This document shows, piece by piece, positions 62,490 to 64,000 of a DNA stretch of 64,000 nucleotides (within the stretch, counting starts at the first letter, position 1; every line of letters starts with the position of its first letter). The stretch lies in assembly GCF_023091745.1 (NCBI RefSeq), contig NC_068911.1, positions 165,154,004-165,218,003 on the forward strand, given 5' to 3'. The position numbers and the translations under genes were made by a program. Under the pieces are notes generated by a model. The model was not told the origin of the DNA and did not search any database. It saw nothing but the letters and a program-made list of their open reading frames with translations. The DNA comes from Budorcas taxicolor (taxonomy: Eukaryota > Chordata > Mammalia > Artiodactyla > Bovidae).

Positions 62490-62490
62490 G
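62459..62490 (+). repeat. 16-bp tandem repeat at the BovB inversion joint
   Basis: GGACCTTGCTTCTATC is followed by GGACCTTGCTTCTATG, a near-exact tandem repeat directly at the joint between the inverted and forward halves. This is plausible as a template-switch scar. Confidence 0.85.
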
Positions 62491-64000
62491 CTCAATAAAG
62501 GACCGAAATAGTATGGACCTAACAGAAGCAGAAGATATTAAGAACAGGTGGCAAGAATACATGGAAGAACTGTACAAAAAAGATCTTCACAACCTAGATA
62601 ATCACGATCATTCATCTAGAGCCAGACATACTGGAATGTGAAGTCAAGTGGGCCTTAGGAAGCATCACTACAAACAAGGCTAGGAGAGGTGATGGAATTC
62701 CAGTTGAGCTATTTCAAATCCTAAAATATGATGCTGTGAAACTGCTGCACTCAATATGTCAGCAAATTTGAAAAAGTCAACAGTGGCCACAGGACTGGAA
62801 AAGGTCAGTTTTCTTTCCAGTCCCAAAGAAAGGCAATGCCAAAGAATGCTCAAACTACCGCACAATTGCACGCATCTCACACACTAGTAAAGTAATGCTC
62901 AAAATTCTCCAAGCCAGGCTTCAGCAGTACGTGAACCATGAACTCCCTGATGTTCAAGCTGGGTTTAGAAGAGGCAGAGGAACCAGAGATCAAATTGCCA
63001 ACATCCGCTGGATCATCAAAAAAGGAAGAGAGTTCCAGAAAAACATCTGTTTCTGCTTTATTGACTATGCCAAAGCCTTTGACTGTGTGGATCACAATAA
63101 ACTGTGGAAAATTCTGAAAGAGAAGGGAATACCAGACCACCTGACCTGCCTCTTGAGAAACCTGTATGCAGGTCAGGAAGCAACAGTTAGAACTGGACAT
63201 GGAACAACAGACTGGTTCCAAATAGGAAAAGGAGTACGTCAAGGCTGTATATTGTCACCCTGCTTATTTAACTTATATGGAGAGTACATCATGAGAAATG
63301 CTGGGCTGCAGGAAGCACAAGCTGGAATCAAGATTGTTGGGAGAAATATCAGTAACCTCAGATATGCAGATGACACCACCCTTATGGCAGAAAGTGAAGA
63401 ACTAAAAAGCCTCATGATGAAAGTGAAAGAGGAGAGTGAAAAAGTTGGCTTAAAGCTCAATATTCTGAAAACAAAGATGGCATCTGGTCCCATCAATTCA
63501 TGGCAAATAGATGGGGAAACAGTTGCTGACTTTATTTTGGGGGGCTCCAAAATCACTGCAGATGGTGACTGCAGCCATGAAATTAAAAGACACTTACTCC
63601 TTGGCAGGAAAATTATGAGCAACCTGGACAGCATATTAAAAAGCAGAGACATTACTTGTCAACAAATATCCATCTAGTCAAGGCTATGGTTTTTCCAGTA
63701 GTCATGTAGGGATGTGAGAGTTGGACTATAAAGAAAGCTGAGCACCAATGAATTGAGGCTTTTGAACTGTGGTGTTGGAGAATACTATTGGGAGTTCCTT
63801 GGACTGCAAGGAAATCCAACCAGTCCATCCTAAAGGAGACCTGTCCTGGGTGTTCTTTGGAAGGACTGATGATGAAGCTGAAACTCCAGTACTTTGGCTA
63901 CCTCATGCGAAGAGTTGACTCATTAGAAAAGACTCTGATGCTGGGAGGGATTGGGGGCAGGAGGAGAAGGGGACCATAGAGGATGAGATGGCTGGATGGC
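62490..64000 (+). mobile_element. BovB 3' half (reverse transcriptase), forward part of a twin-primed element
   Basis: From 62490 the plus strand reads the BovB protein from 'KDRNSMDLTEAEDI' onward. Stops interrupt the first 400 bases (for example QQI-stop). A 260-codon frame at 62895-63677 then carries QAGFRRGRGTRDQIANI, KAFDCVDHNKLWKIL, GVRQGCILSPCLFNLY and RYADDTTLMAES, with the catalytic YADD at about 63363-63374. Frameshifts follow, and the element runs out of the window in the RMRWLDG region, so its 3' end and target-site duplication cannot be seen. Confidence 0.95.

Overview
The window is mammalian genomic DNA, almost certainly from a bovid (cattle, sheep, goat or close relative). The evidence is the dense load of ruminant repeats: BovB (RTE-type) LINEs, Bov-tA and Bov-A2 SINEs, and tRNA-derived CHR-type SINEs. 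Older mammalian repeats (MIR/L2, L1 3' ends, a Tigger1-like DNA transposon, a MER53-like palindrome) lie among them. Only about 1.6 kb is confidently protein coding.

Two genes face each other tail to tail, as TRIM62 and AZIN2 do at human 1p35. On the + strand, bases 1-4734 are the last intron of TRIM62, 4735-5285 is its terminal coding exon (PRY-SPRY domain), and the 3'UTR, which carries a Bov-tA, runs to about 7256. On the - strand, the last seven coding exons of AZIN2 (antizyme inhibitor 2, an ornithine decarboxylase-like pseudoenzyme) lie between 52827 and 28051, with a 3'UTR reaching about 27700. All seven exons join in phase with canonical GT/AG sites. They give about 367 residues, which with the roughly 93 missing N-terminal residues makes the expected protein of about 460. 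The first coding exons were not found and presumably lie beyond 64000.

The roughly 20 kb between the two 3' ends (7.26-27.7 kb) has no gene I recognise. It holds a short open exon-like stretch with a clear transmembrane segment (15910-16049), a facing possible 3' end on the other strand near 16105, and an isolated CpG-rich block at 22.37-22.93 kb with a perfect CRE and an ETS-like site.

From 28 to 53 kb the window is AZIN2 introns packed with BovB and Bov-tA copies. From 53 to 64 kb it is probably the next upstream intron, with L1 tails, a Tigger1-like element, SINEs and, at the right edge, a BovB whose 5' part is inverted against its 3' part (a twin-priming structure).

TRIM62 (E3 ubiquitin ligase) and AZIN2 (polyamine regulation) are not known to share a pathway; the arrangement is conserved synteny, not an operon. 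I see no CRISPR array, phage, prokaryotic system or novel multigene system. The points worth a second look are the two unannotated transcription candidates, the changed active-site residues in AZIN2 and the retrotransposon structures.
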